Shown here: piece by piece, positions 1 through 9,821 of the stretch
Position numbering within the stretch: position 1 is the stretch's first letter
Layout: each line of letters starts with the position of its first letter
Assembly (NCBI GenBank): GCA_023525975.1
Contig: CM042040.1
Span: 54,777,486 to 54,841,485, forward strand
DNA: 64,000 nt
From: Smallanthus sonchifolius
Lineage: Eukaryota > Streptophyta > Magnoliopsida > Asterales > Asteraceae
Reading direction: 5' to 3'
The notes under the pieces: model-generated
What the model was told of the DNA's origin: nothing
The model's database searches: none
Seen by the model: only the letters and a program-made list of their open reading frames with translations
Made by a program: the position numbers and the translations under genes

Positions 1-234
1 TTCAAATTAATATTGTGCACAATGCGTAAGGTAGAGTTTAGGGTTTTCAACGGAATTGAGTGTAGGGACTTGTAAGTTGATGTTCGTATACGAACAAAAG
101 TCAAATTGTTAAATATGATGGAAATGTATATATGTCTTAAGCAAGTATTAATTGTTTTAGGGTTTCGGTTAAATAGTTTAAATAAATAAATTATTATTAT
201 TTTTAATATTATAAAATGCTTCATAAAAAGAGTG

Positions 235-273
<39 letters not shown>

Positions 274-398
274 TTTATATGTTTATGAAATTATCTCATA
301 AATAATTTAACACTAAATGAATTATTAGTGTAAAAAGATAATAATTAAATTCTTTTGTTTATTTATTTATTACTAAAATAGTATTCTCAAAAATGCAG

Positions 399-435
<37 letters not shown>

Positions 436-1276
436 TATATATATATAGAAAAGAAGTTTCATGGGTTTAAACTCTAACATATGTATAATTTAATATAAAG
501 CAATTGATTTATGAAAATGTATCATTATTTCTTTAGAAAAATTCTTATTTGCTTTAATATGGTTTAAGCCATATAATTTAATAAAAGCAATTGATTTATA
601 AACTTTGTTTTATGATAAAGTATTTTATAAAAATCTTGTCATACTTTTTATAAAACTAGGTATTTAAAGTACCTCGTCTTGTAATATAATAATAAATTTC
701 TAAATGCTTACAATGAGGTGTTAAACAATTAAATTTGTAAAAATAATTGTTTTATGTTAGAAATATTAATCTTATGGTTTGATCAATTTTTAGCTGTTAA
801 ATTGTCCGAATTTCACTCTGTTTGACTCAGGAAAGTAAATGGGGCTGGGTTAGAGATTTAGGATTTTGAATAGGTTTAATTTAGGTAAAAAGGTTCAAAT
901 TGAGGGTTCAAGGGTATGAAGGGGGTTCAAGACCACTTTAAAACGTTTGGTTTTATTTATAAAACTTTTGACATCTTAATTGTTTGATTAGTTACATATT
1001 TCTATAAAGAAATGTATTTTATATTTCATGAAAATTAAAATTTGTTAAATATTTTAAAGTATATATATGTATTCACATATTCATTTAAAAATTAAGTACA
1101 TATATACATTTAGGAGGTGTTAGCACGTGATTATGAGTTTTAAAAATTTGAATTGAAATACGTTCAGCTAAAAATTTATGTGGCATAGGTTTGAACAAGT
1201 ACAGGATTTAATGTAGTGTTGTTATTTTATTAATTAAAATAAACTAAAATAGGGTCGGAAAATCAGGGATGTTACA
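1..1276 (-). repeat. Gyp-1 3' LTR (partial, with internal deletion)
   Basis: Base 1 aligns with about 5014 of the other LTR, so roughly 565 bases lie outside the window. The LTR ends in GATGTTACA at 1276, which on the minus strand is the usual TGTAACATC start. Relative to the 5' LTR it lacks about 970 bases (5805-6775 there); the join is at about 777 within a short TATG match. It contains two TA-repeat tracts. Confidence 0.9.
237..270. repeat. TA microsatellite in Gyp-1 3' LTR
   Basis: An uninterrupted TA dinucleotide run. The matching run in the 5' LTR (5249-5299) is longer, so the tract changed length after insertion. A second, shorter TA tract follows at about 402-450. Confidence 0.9.
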
Positions 1277-1288
1277 GTCTCCCCATGT
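1277..1288 (-). promoter_or_regulatory. Gyp-1 polypurine tract
   Basis: On the minus strand ATGGGGAGAC directly precedes the 3' LTR start. The same purine block precedes the Gyp-2 3' LTR, and both follow the shared motif TTTCGGGACGAAAT, typical of the gag-pol end in this gypsy group. Confidence 0.85.
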
Positions 1289-2604
1289 TAAGGGAATTTC
1301 GTCCCGAAATTCAACTAGTGGAGGCTTCTAAATCAAGAAAGAGGTGAGAGTTTGGATTCTCAATGTGTTATGACGGTTGGTTTGAGGAGTATAACTGATG
1401 AAAAGATTTAGGTATGTTTCTCAAGATCAGGTATGAATGGTGATAATGAACTTAGATTTGAAACGAACTCAAGGAGGAAAACCGTCGAATGAAAATTTAG
1501 GTTCTGAAGGTGAGATGCATTACTTGGGATGGAATTGATAGGAATTTGACGATCAGGGTTTGTTTAAGATGTAGTCTAATACGATCAGGAATTGTAAGTT
1601 GATAAGAGAATTTCACAAACATTGACCCGTCAAACAAAATAAAACTTTACGTGACACGAATAACGCTACTTCTGATAATATGACAGGAACACTTATATAT
1701 AGGAAGTACCAGTGGCGTATCCACCATGTCCTTATCATATCACATTAGTTTTGTTACTATATCCCACGATAGGTTTCATGTCATAACACACGACAGATTT
1801 CACTATGTCTTTCATGCGCTGATTTTTATAATTACGTGTGCACCCGTAATTATCCAAATCGTTGCATGGTCCACATAGTTCATCCCATTGTGTATGGGGT
1901 CCAGGGGGTAACACAAAAACACTTAATTCGTAACTATTGTTTTCACGTATGTGTTGCTAACAATAACTATGTCCATAGATAGTAGAGCCAATCATGTACT
2001 AAAGAGTAATAACGAGGCATAATTTAGGGTTCCATAGCTTCCTCGTGTTTGAACAAGAATACGTCAAACCCCGAGTAGCTTTCATGGATAGGGTGAATAG
2101 TCATGCTTTGTGTACGATGTACTTAGTCAATTGCAACAATGTAAACAATCTAATTCCGTGTATAATGTAAACACTCATGTTTCATATATGATCTAGTGTT
2201 AGGCATGTTGTAAGCAAATGGGTTTCATGTATAGTGTGAACAATTTGGTATCATGTATGAGCAAATATGTATAATGTGATCACTCTAGTATTATGTATTT
2301 TATGAATGTGTATTGAGTCTCATGCGTATCAGAAACTATCGGATTTTGTAGGCGATCGGGTGTGTTACCTGGCGTTCATGCACAATGTAGGTAGATGAGT
2401 TTTAACTTTTAAATTCGTTAGTGCTTATATGGACGGTTAATGGCGAAATGATTCACTTTCTGAAGTTGGCTAGCAAGCTCAAGTTTATAGTGACAAACCG
2501 TAGTAGGTGTAAATAGTTCCGACAATGACAAAAATAACATAAAGGATTACAATGCATAATTTATTCCAGACTAGATCCCTATTCGGCTCCATCTTGCACT
2601 AGCT
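1289..2604 (-). other. Gyp-1 interior without pol
   Basis: In Gyp-2 this position holds protease, RT, RNase H, integrase and chromodomain. Here I see no long open frame and no recognisable pol motif on either strand. Only the last 35 bases or so resemble Gyp-2. The remainder is AT-rich sequence of unknown origin, either decayed filler or captured DNA. Confidence 0.6.
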
Positions 2605-3823
2605 TCAATTGGTTTCATCTACTGCCTCAGCATTGACTTGAGTTTCGTTAGTGTTTATGTTGAAGGCACGCCCACGAGCACCACCTTGATTTGCATTGGC
2701 TATCCTTGGGCATTGGTTTTTGAAGTGGTTTAGATTACCACATTCATAACAAGCACGCCCATTAGTAATGGCTGGTACAACTTGATTGGCAACTTGGTTA
2801 TTGGCTCGGTTCCCTTGGTGGGTTTGACTAACATGTGATCTGGATTGACAAGTGTTCGCTACATGACAATACCTTCCACAATTGGCACATAGATGGCATG
2901 GCATGTTTGGGAAGTGGTGATAGTTGCACGTGTTGCACAGAGGGTTGTTGCCCGCATATGGTATTATGGTTTTGGGCTAGGGGAGCTACTTGGTTGATTG
3001 GTACAGCAGGGGTAATGACAGCAAAGTTACGTTTCTTATTGAAGTGAGGAGGTTTGGGTTTGTCTTCCTTAGAGGGTTCGGAAGAGGCTGTTGAGTCAGT
3101 GACTTTCTTTGTGCCTTTCCTTGTTAGTGTACCCGCCTTCACATGGTTATCGGTTAATGTGGCAGCTAAGCGGATAGCGTCTTCAAGAGTGGCTGGATTT
3201 CTTCCTAGGACTGTATCTTGGATTTTCATGGGTAGACCACAGATGTACTTCTCAATACCCCGAGTCAGTGGGGTGACCATGTGGGGTACCAGAAGGCTTA
3301 ACTCGTGGAAACGAGTTGTGTTGGCTAAACTTTCACCACTGTTTTGGGTAAGATCCCAAAACTCAGCCTCCAACTTCTTCATTTTATTACGAGGACAGAA
3401 TTCCTCGGTCATGAGTCTCTTAACTTCATCCCATGGCAAGGCCATGGTCACATCCACACCCCGGTTTCTCTTCTCACCATTCCACTAAGTGAGCGCCCGT
3501 TTCTGAAAGACGCTGGTGGCATAGCTAACCCGGAGTTGGTCAGGGCAATCACTATTGAGAAAAGTGCTTTCAATGCTTTCAAACCATTGAAGGAGGCCCG
3601 TAGCCCCTTTGGTACCATAGAACTTGACGGTGTTGCATGAGTTAAAGTGTTTGAAAGTGCATTGGGGTGGGTTGGCACCACCACCACCATTAGTTCCATG
3701 GGTACCACTAATGGCTCCATTATCTTGGGTGAGTTGAGTTACAAGTTGTGCAAGGATAGCAGCAATGTCGGTGTTGTTGTTGGTCACGGTAGCACGACGG
3801 GGAGGCATTCTACAGATTTGCAC
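2605..3823 (-). pseudogene. gag: Gyp-1 gag (broken)
   Basis: This encodes the capsid and nucleocapsid protein of a gypsy element. It starts MQICRMPPRR at 3823, matching the Gyp-2 start. The retrotransposon gag domain is visible (WDEVKRLMTEEFCP, ESLANTTRFHELSLLVPHM), and a zinc knuckle CYECGNLNHFKNQC (CX2CX4HX4C) lies near 2720-2760. An in-frame TAG at 3485-3487 replaces a tryptophan codon present in Gyp-2. A frameshift near 2955 moves the zinc-knuckle part to another frame. The frame ends at 2605, just where Gyp-2 continues into protease, so pol is missing. It cannot make a full Gag as it stands. Confidence 0.9.
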
Positions 3824-4432
3824 AAGACAAGAAAAGATGTAAGAACTTATGAAAGTTGATTGAATTTAAAAGGGAACAAGATAATAGATGAAGTAGTAAA
3901 TCATAGTTTGGATTGTACTCGAATAGTGACATAATCACTTGAATACTATGACACATTAAGGTTAATTAAGCTCATATAACTTTCAAGGAGACATGCTTTA
4001 GCCTATAAGTAAACACTCATCCCGGGAATTCCCAGAAAAGCATACGGATCCCTCGGTTGATTGGGATTTATATGAAATGCTTTCCTAGACAGAAAACCCA
4101 GAATACAGGTGTCACTCTTCCAGATTGCACATGTCCTCTACTAGTTAACAAAGTTTAAAACCCTAACGAGGTGTAAAAATAAGTTTTATGACATCCCACA
4201 TGCTATGATGATGATGGTTTTAGGGAAGGATTGAGGTTTAGGGTAAGGGAAAAGGTATTATTATTTTAGATTTATTGTTTAGATAACTCCTAGCAAGAAA
4301 CGGGGTCTAGCAAATAATCATGTAGCACATAGCATGTAGTATATCATATAATCATAGAACATGGCAATGATGGGTGCCCTAAGGTTATAGTCTAGGTCAA
4401 AGGTGTCTAATAACCTAATTCCCTATAACCAA
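3824..4432 (-). other. Gyp-1 leader between primer site and gag
   Basis: Untranslated leader, similar to the Gyp-2 leader at 18727-19387. Apart from the primer-binding site at its upstream end I see no further feature. Confidence 0.7.
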
Positions 4433-4445
4433 GGCTCTGATACCA
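4433..4445 (-). promoter_or_regulatory. Gyp-1 primer-binding site (tRNA-iMet)
   Basis: On the minus strand TGGTATCAGAGCC lies three bases inside the 5' LTR. It matches the plant initiator methionine tRNA primer site used by many LTR retrotransposons. Confidence 0.95.
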
Positions 4446-5247
4446 ATCTGTCACACCCGAACCGACGGTGGAAACGTCGGGGCGGGACATGTACACTGTT
4501 CATAAGCTCATGGTTTACTAAAGTTGTGATAATTAAACAATAACTTTCATTTCATAGCTCAAGTAATCAAGTACAACTCTTACAAGAATAAAAATACATG
4601 AATAACTTCATTAAATTTAAAACTAGGTCCTCAATCCTAAGTGAAGCGACTTGAAATCTTAACTCGAACACTGTTCCTGAAATATGATAAAATGAGAGGG
4701 TCAACTATAAATAGTTGGTGAGCATACATAGGTTTTGACACCATAAGTAAAGTTCAAATGTTTTGTGTATATGTAGCCTTAACAATTAGCATTCAAGCAT
4801 AAAGCACAAATAAACACATATGATCATATTGTAGAATTGTACGTGTGTAATTGCAAATAGTATTTGAATGTAATCATGTTTCACCCCAAATATGTAAATA
4901 CGAAAAAGGGCTATGTAAACTCACTTGTATCAAATGTAGTAGCTAACACGAGCTTTGGGTAGCACGAGTGATTTGCTAATCACTAGGTTTGACCTAGAGT
5001 GAAATAGTAGGAATTCGAATTAATATTGTGCACAATGCGTAAGGTAGAGTTTAGGGTTTTCAACGGAATTGAGTGTAGGGACTTGTAAGTTGATGTTCGT
5101 ATACGAAAAAAATTCAAATTGTTAAATATGATCGAAATGTATATATGTCTTAAGCAAGTATTAATTGTTTTAGGGTTTCGGTTAAATAGTTTAAATAAAT
5201 AAATTATTATGATTTTTAATATTATAAAATGCTTCATAAAAGGAGTG

Positions 5248-5248
<1 letters not shown>

Positions 5249-5299
<51 letters not shown>
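5249..5299. repeat. TA microsatellite in Gyp-1 5' LTR
   Basis: A TA dinucleotide run, longer than its partner at 237-270 in the other LTR. Confidence 0.9.
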
Positions 5300-5302
<3 letters not shown>

Positions 5303-5867
5303 TTTATATGTTTATGAAATTATCTCAGAAATAATTTAACACTTAATGAATTATTAGTGTAAAAAGATAATAATTAAATTCTTTTGTTTATTTATTTATT
5401 ACTAAAATAGTATTCTCAAAAATGCAGTTATTAGTATATATATATATATATGTTTATATATATATATAGAAAAGAAGTTTCATGGGTTTAAACTCTAACA
5501 TATGTATAATTTAATATAAAGCAATTGATTTATGAAAATGAATCATTGTTTCTTTAGAAAAATTCTTATTTGCTTTAATATGGTCTAAGCCATATAATTT
5601 AATAAAAGCAATTGATTTATAAACTTTGTTTTATGATAAAGTATTTTATAAAAATCTTGTCATACTTTTTATAAAACTAGGTATTTAAAGTACCTCGTCT
5701 TGTAATATAATAATAAATTTCTAAATGGTTACAATGAGGTGTTAAACAATTAAATTTGTAAAATTAGTTGTTTTATGTTAGAAATATTAATCTTATGTTT
5801 TAATTCTGATCTAAATAATGTTAAGTTTATAAATTAATGTTTATAGAAATTATTTGTTGATTAAAAC

Positions 5868-5957
5868 TGTTCAAAAAAAAAGAGAGCAACCCACCCGGTT
5901 CGAACCCGGGTGGCTGCTGTGAGAGTCTACAACTTCAACCGCCGGGCCAAGGAACTA
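5868..5957 (-). other. tRNA-like Pol III module 1 in Gyp-1 LTR
   Basis: On the minus strand an A-box-like TTGGCCCGGCGGTTGAAG is followed by a T-arm and B-box, CCCGGGTTCGAACCGGG, and then nine T residues about 12 bases further on, as in a Pol III terminator. The span is about 80 bases. A tRNA cloverleaf is not evident, so this is more like a SINE head or a tRNA-derived relic than a tRNA gene. Confidence 0.5.
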
Positions 5958-6035
5958 GTCCATGCACAGATCCGGTTTGTTCGGGTAATAACAAGGCCAC
6001 AACAGGGGGCCGGGTCTGGTTAAGCGAAGCGCGCA

Positions 6036-6125
6036 AAAAGGGTACTGGTACGCGGGTTTCGAACCCGCGCCACTCGGTTCGATGGTGCAATTACTTAACC
6101 AGTCGGACCGGGTGGTTTCGCTGGT
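6036..6125 (-). other. tRNA-like module 2 in Gyp-1 LTR
   Basis: On the minus strand a D-arm-like GTCCGACTGGTTAAG is followed by a perfect T-arm, GCGGGTTCGAAACCCGC (five-base stem, TTCGAAA loop). The orientation and spacing match module 1. No T run follows closely. It is a tRNA-derived relic at best. Confidence 0.45.
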
Positions 6126-7276
6126 TAAGATTGGATCCCAATTAGTTAAGTACAGAAAATGAATGAAATCAAAATTCCCCAAATCGCATGAACTGATTAA
6201 TAACCCTAAATCAAATCGAACACGATAGGTTTTGTTAACATAAATTGATAAGGGGCTTTTGATTGGGACTCGATTACGAATCGAACGAACTAAGTGTTAC
6301 CTGGTTTGATGGAGTATCGAGTGATGTCAGCTAAGTCAAAGTGTCTGCTGTTCTTGGTTCTCGTTCGGAGTACAACGGGGAAATACGAGTTAATTGAATG
6401 CTCAGGGAGATTGAAATGGATGTTGCGATGGTGTGGGAAGGGTTTATACTATTCAGTTTTGTTCTAATCGTCCAAATCGACTTTGACTTGAGGATGACAA
6501 CTGTCGGCAGCGATTACGCGTCATTTCGGTTAAATGCAGATGAATTGGGTCATGAATTAGGGTTGAATACATGAGAGGATTGATTGAGTGTGATTAGCGG
6601 GCACTAGCGCATTCGTTTTCGTGATCTTGGAAATGGTTTGCTCGGTTTTTGACTTTGAAAAGTCAAAGTATTTGAAATTTGAATTCGACTGCTATAATGT
6701 GTCGAATTGAGATGGTTGTTGACTTGGGAATCGATCGAAATTCATTTTGGCATTCAAGGCAATTCCGTAACATATGGTTTGATCAATTTTTAGTTGTTAA
6801 ATTGTCCAAATTTCACTCTGTTCGACTCAGGAAAGTAAATGGGGCTGGGTTAGAGATTTAGGATTTTGAATAGGTTCAATTTAGGTAAAAAGGTTCAAAT
6901 TGAGGGTTCAAGGGTATGAAGGGGGTTCAAGACCACTTTAAAAAGTTTGGTTTTATTTATAAAACTTTTGACATCTTAATTGTTTGATTAGTTGCATATT
7001 TCTATAAAGAAATGTATTTTATATTTCATGAAAATTACAATTTGTTAAATATTTTAAAGTATATATATGTATTCACATATTCATTTAAAAATGAAGTACA
7101 TATATACATTTAGGAGGTGTAAGCACGTGATTATGAGTTTTAAACATTTGAATTGAAATACGTTCAACTAAAAATTAATGAGGCATAGGTTTGAACAAGT
7201 ACAGGATTTAATGTAGTGTTGTTATTTTATTAATTAAAATAAACTAAAATAGGGTCGGAAAATCAGGGATGTTACA

Positions 7277-7657
7277 CTGGTTTCCTGGAAGTGTAAGAAG
7301 CAGTCAACGGTTTCTGTTTCAACATGTGAAGCAGAGTACATTGCTGTAGCGAGCGGTTGTTCTCAGATATTGTGGATTCAACAGCAATTGAGAGACTACG
7401 GTTTAAACTTCACTGGAACTCCACTGTTCCTTGACAACAATGCCACCATGTCCATCACAAACAACCCGATGAAACATTCCAAAACTAAACATATTGAAAT
7501 TCGCCATCATTTCATCCATGATCGTGCTGAAAAGCATCTCATTGAACTTGTAAAGGTTCACACGAATGACAACTTTGCTGACCTTTTCACTAAGGCGCTT
7601 GATCGAACCCGTTTTGAACATCTTGTCAACTTGATAGGAATGTTCAATCCTGAGTGA
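7277..7657 (+). pseudogene. pol: Cop-A1 pol, RNase H C-terminal fragment
   Basis: This is the end of the copia polyprotein; RNase H removes the RNA strand during reverse transcription. The frame is open from the Gyp-1 junction (CTG at 7277) to the TGA at 7655-7657. Visible copia RNase H motifs include STCEAEYIAVASGCSQ, DNNATMSITNNP and KHSKTKHIEIRHHFI, then the end motif FADLFTKALDRTRF and a final NPE. The upstream RT and RNase H part was separated by Gyp-1 insertion and is off the window. The intact stretch is nearly identical to the end of Cop-A3 pol. Confidence 0.9.
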
Positions 7658-8912
7658 AAACTTGTTTTTCTTAAATCAATTCAATTCATGAAAGTTAAAT
7701 TTTATTTCTTTTAAGTTTTCTGTATAGTTCTTTTACTTTTCAAATATTTTACAAAAATCCAAACAAAATAGAAAATGGAGAAAATTTCAAAGTTATCTAG
7801 AGAAAAGAGGAAATGATAGTACATCAGAAATAATCCAAACGCCATAGACTGCATGTATGGGAAATGATTGCGTCATGCATACTTGATTGTTTAAATTGTT
7901 GTGTTTTTAATCTTCTTATTTACAAGTTATTTGAATTGTCAGTAGGCTGTAGACGTCTTTGAATCACTAGTAGTCTGGAAACTAAATCTAGACTACAACT
8001 ATGATTTGAACCCATGTATGCATGTGTGCGTGTGTAAAAGAATACAAAAAGCTCATTATCAGATAAAGGATGTAAGATTTTAGCAAATATTTTCTTAAGA
8101 GACCAGTTTCGGGTTATGTCTTTAGCACAATTTATCGGTTCACTTCACTGCCCATACTCACAAGTATGCAATGGGAAGTTGGGCCAAGATATGTCTTAAC
8201 ATCAACCGTTAAGCTTATATTCACCCTTGAATCATACTTGATTTATTGAAATCAAATCCAGATAAAAGTTGGATCACCTTACCTAAATCCTCAAACTCCA
8301 TATCTATTAACCTGAATCATCATATGATATTCATAGAAGAAAATCCAATCAAACCAAGACATCTGAATCACTAGATTTTGAATCTTATGATTCTTGATAA
8401 TCCTTGTGGATTCTGCTTGATTTTTTTTCTATGCTAAACGATTTTTTTTGTAGCATATCAGTGGGATACACGTTGTATATCTTAAAATTAATAACTTAAC
8501 ACACAAGAACGTGATACAAAGATGCTTATGGTTTCAAATTTTATAATATTGCCAACTTGAATTACTTGTTTATGTGCTTATTACGTATGAATAAATTGTA
8601 ATCCATGACATGATCCCATATTCTTTGACGTTTATCTTATATCGTTTTTCCAATAGTTTAGCCTGATATGATCCTCTGCTCGTGTCTGTGAACAAAAATA
8701 GTGTGTGTGTATACTTGTATATTTCTATCTAGAAAAGATCAAAAAGATTCTAAGTTTGTGTACAGTTCAATTTTAATCAGAAAAGCCAAAAATATTTGTG
8801 TTTAACCTTCTTGAATTGACTTTGAATCCTCTTGACTGAATGTGTTTATCTTGTTCGTTATTTGACTTGAAATCTTCATAATTTGAGTTGAAAGTTTGAG
8901 CACACAAGGGTC
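7658..8912 (+). other. Cop-A1 post-pol spacer, first part
   Basis: Non-coding sequence between pol and the palindrome array. Its first 180 bases match 63834-64000 of Cop-A3. The stretch near 8100-8170 (GAGACCAGTTTCG, TCACTTCACTGCCCAT) resembles 50090-50150 of Cop-C, so part of the spacer is conserved between families. No coding potential was seen. Confidence 0.7.
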
Positions 8913-9035
8913 TCTGCGTACTTATTAAGTGCGCATGAGGTAAACCCTCCGTACTTAACAAGTACGCAAGACTTAAGTCATGCGTACTTAGTAAGTACGC
9001 AGGAGTTAAGTCCTGCGCACTTAACAAGTACGCAC
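8913..9035 (+). repeat. Palindrome array upstream of Cop-A1 extra ORF
   Basis: Four copies of the family word, about GCGTACTTARYAAGTACGC, alternate with 10-15 base linkers ending CATGAGG, AAGACTTAAGTC or AGGAGTTAAGTC. The same word fills the Cop-A LTRs (23428-23592, 56361-56482) and the leader of Cop-A3. Each copy could form a hairpin of eight base pairs in RNA or DNA. Confidence 0.9.
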
Positions 9036-9052
9036 GACCAGTTTGTGTTGGG

Positions 9053-9060
9053 TATATATA
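9053..9060 (+). promoter_or_regulatory. Candidate internal TATA box for the extra ORF
   Basis: TATATATA begins 18 bases after the palindrome array, the same array-then-TATA layout as in the Cop-A LTR promoter (array ending 23592, TATAAATA at 23605). This suggests an internal promoter driving the extra ORF. It is inferred from layout only. Confidence 0.45.
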
Positions 9061-9316
9061 CAGCAGTTAGAAATTTTCTTGGGTTTCATCTTATTTCAAA
9101 CGTTTCTCACTGTTGAATACCTCTGCTCATTTTTTTTACTCGAAATTTGGTGTGTTCCAAAGAGATTATTCATCCCGATTCTAGTTTCATCATCATCCAT
9201 CTAACTTTTGGTGAGAATCTCAAAGCATTTCATCCACAAAATCGACAAATGTTGACCGATTCTTGAACTTGAACTAGGGTTTTGTTTTTCAGATTTGTGA
9301 CCATTTTAGGTTGTAG

Positions 9317-9819
9317 GTAACCTAAATTATGACCTAAAATTTGTTTTAAATCATTAATCGAAGCTCTATGATCTCATGATCGTCCTTATCATGTATTGAT
9401 TTTGGTTTTGACCCACTGAGGTGCCGAGACTAAGCTTCGGACCTGTTCGAGGTCAAGACTGACTGGGTGTAGCATGTCATTGCTATTGGTGTTGGTTCCA
9501 TAGGTCATAATCTAGCATTTCGACCTTGTGGTGACCTTGATCCACGACAAAGACCCACGTCGAATGAATTTTTGGATTTTGAAATGGTTCTAAGCGTTAG
9601 TACTTGCGCACTTAGCAACTACGCAAGGTATTCCTCCTGCGTACTTGCTAAGTACGCAAGAACAACTGCGTGCGTACTTGCTAAGTACGTAGGAAGGAAA
9701 TTTTGGAAAAATTCCTATGTCTGGAAACTCAGTCTATGTGCATGTGTTATACCCTGTTCAGTTCTTTCAATTCCAATGAATCTTCTTGTTCTTATTGTGT
9801 TCATTGTGTGTTTTTGTAG
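9317..9819 (+). other. Candidate intron in the 5' UTR of Cop-A1 extra ORF
   Basis: Donor-like AG|GTAACC at 9315-9322 and acceptor-like TTTTTGTAG ending at 9819 frame about 500 bases, and the ORF ATG follows two bases later. Cop-C and Cop-D show a donor and acceptor at equivalent places. A further palindrome cluster (9601-9694) lies inside it. No transcript evidence is available. Confidence 0.4.
9601..9694 (+). repeat. Second palindrome cluster before Cop-A1 extra ORF
   Basis: Three more copies of the GCGTACTTGCTAAGTACGC word, one with mismatches, lie about 130 bases before the extra ORF start. Confidence 0.88.
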
Positions 9820-9821
9820 TG

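Larger units (their letters stand above)
1..7276 (-). mobile_element. Gyp-1: gag-only Ty3/gypsy LTR retrotransposon, cut by the left window edge
   Basis: The element lies on the minus strand. A 3' LTR fragment (1-1276) and a full 5' LTR (4449-7276) are clearly the same repeat and flank only 3.2 kb of interior. A primer-binding site, a degenerate gag and a polypurine tract are present, but no protease, reverse transcriptase, RNase H or integrase. It interrupts the RNase H region of the copia element Cop-A1, which resumes in frame at 7277. The target duplication cannot be tested because the left end is outside the window. The gag matches that of Gyp-2, so it is a non-autonomous relative of a Tekay-type chromovirus. 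Confidence 0.9.
4449..7276 (-). repeat. Gyp-1 5' LTR (2.8 kb)
   Basis: Runs from TGTCACACCCG at 4449 to GATGTTACA at 7276 on the + strand, so TG...CA in the minus orientation. Both AT tracts of the partner LTR are present. The block 5805-6775, absent from the 3' LTR, contains two tRNA-like modules and a stretch resembling the equivalent region of the Gyp-2 LTR near 13240-13500, so this copy is probably ancestral and the 3' LTR carries the deletion. Confidence 0.92.

Noticed and set aside
6036..6125. True tRNA gene
   Set aside because: A T-arm and an A-box-like segment are present, but no acceptor stem or convincing anticodon arm could be paired.
5955..6182. A 75-codon minus-strand open frame in the Gyp-1 LTR
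   Set aside because: It overlaps the tRNA-like modules and lies in the block missing from the other LTR. No protein similarity recognised.
8913..9035. CRISPR-like array of regularly spaced palindromes
   Set aside because: Plant nuclear context, variable linkers, and the same word in LTRs and leaders of the same family. No cas genes.
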